Shown: positions 5,819 to 6,022 of the stretch, piece after piece | How the letters are laid out: each line of letters begins with the position of its first letter | How positions within the stretch are numbered: the stretch's first letter is position 1 | From: an uncultured Verrucomicrobia subdivision 3 bacterium | Lineage (GTDB): Bacteria; Verrucomicrobiota; Verrucomicrobiae; Limisphaerales; UBA11358 | Direction: 5' to 3' | NCBI GenBank assembly: GCA_903847285.1 | Contig: CAINDH010000151.1 | Location: 1 to 6,022 of the forward strand | DNA: 6,022 nucleotides | Translations under genes and position numbers: made by a program | The notes under the pieces: generated by a model | Seen by the model: only the letters and a program-made list of their open reading frames with translations | Told to the model about the DNA's origin: nothing | The model's database searches: none

Positions 5819-6022
5819 TCAATGACCGCCACATGCGGTGGCCACCGGTTCCGCCGGTTCGCCGACGGCTTTGAGCTTGGTGATTTTCACACGGGCTTCG
5901 CCGGGAATGTTGACGAGGTGTTCCCAAGTGAACGTATCCGGCCATTGCGCAGCGAACTGGTAACGCAGCGGCACTGGATCGTGGTCGTTGAACAGGATGA
6001 AGTGGTCGCCGACCGGGAGTTC
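5819..6022 (-). CDS. DUF2249-domain protein, C-terminal part
   Basis: The last 67 residues of a gene that starts beyond the window; the frame enters at base 6022 and ends with TGA at 5821-5819. The pattern ELPVGDHFILFNDHDPVPLRYQF, then WPDTFTWEHL and ARVKITKL, fits the C-terminal half of a DUF2249 domain, with the characteristic NDHDP turn (residues 12-16). A Pro/Ala-rich tail follows and ends in CGGH, which could bind a metal. It lies 10 bases before the YwiC-like gene and is probably cotranscribed with it. It is a different subtype from the 82-residue DUF2249 protein at 1242-1490, which lacks the HDP turn. Whether the missing N-terminus carries another domain, such as a hemerythrin-like or second DUF2249 domain, cannot be told. 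This frame was read by hand from the reverse complement. Confidence 0.83.
   Translation of the reverse strand, partial: ELPVGDHFILFNDHDPVPLRYQFAAQWPDTFTWEHLVNIPGEARVKITKLKAVGEPAEPVATACGGH

Noticed and set aside
5809..5832. GTG start extending the YwiC-like protein by eight residues
   Set aside because: It overlaps the preceding DUF2249 gene. The ATG at 5808 has a better spacing and a weak ribosome binding site. It cannot be fully excluded.

Overview
The window reads as chromosomal DNA of a denitrifying, probably Gram-negative bacterium of moderately high GC. The core is a compact minus-strand operon for nitrite respiration, flanked by the tail of a heme O synthase gene (plus strand) and by a membrane-protein/DUF2249 pair (minus strand). 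Few start codons have a recognisable Shine-Dalgarno sequence. This, together with the gene set (Sco, DUF2249, NirK with a cytochrome c tail, YwiC-like), makes me think of Verrucomicrobiota or a related group. That assignment is an impression from memory and not a demonstrated fact.

Layout. Positions 2-487 (+) hold the C-terminal 161 residues of protoheme IX farnesyltransferase (CtaB). It converges on the operon with only 26 bases between the stop codons. From 4857 down to 514 (-) run six genes in transcription order: a DGC-domain cysteine-rich protein, a copper nitrite reductase NirK fused to a C-terminal cytochrome c, NirV (FGE-sulfatase fold), a Sco/SenC copper protein, a small DUF2249 protein, and a Crp/Fnr-family regulator. 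Three of the five junctions are 4-base ATGA stop/start overlaps and the other two are gaps of 8 and 10 bases, so this is almost certainly one transcript. Upstream, positions 4858-5007 carry a perfect 18-bp Fnr/Dnr-type palindrome (4907-4924) placed to drive the operon, and a rho-independent terminator (4949-4985) that ends the preceding transcript. That preceding transcript comprises a partial second DUF2249 protein (5819-6022) followed by a YwiC-like integral membrane protein (5008-5808).

How the parts fit. NirK reduces nitrite to nitric oxide in the periplasm and takes electrons through its own tethered heme domain. Sco, and perhaps the DGC protein, may serve metal supply or maturation, and NirV is the usual but functionally obscure companion of NirK. 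The last gene encodes a cysteine-cluster-free Fnr-like regulator whose recognition helix carries the E-x-x-S-R pattern. That pattern matches the TTGAC half-sites of the palindrome at the head of the operon, which suggests a self-contained circuit (nitrite reductase, nitric oxide, regulator, operon). No tRNA, rRNA, CRISPR or mobile element is visible.
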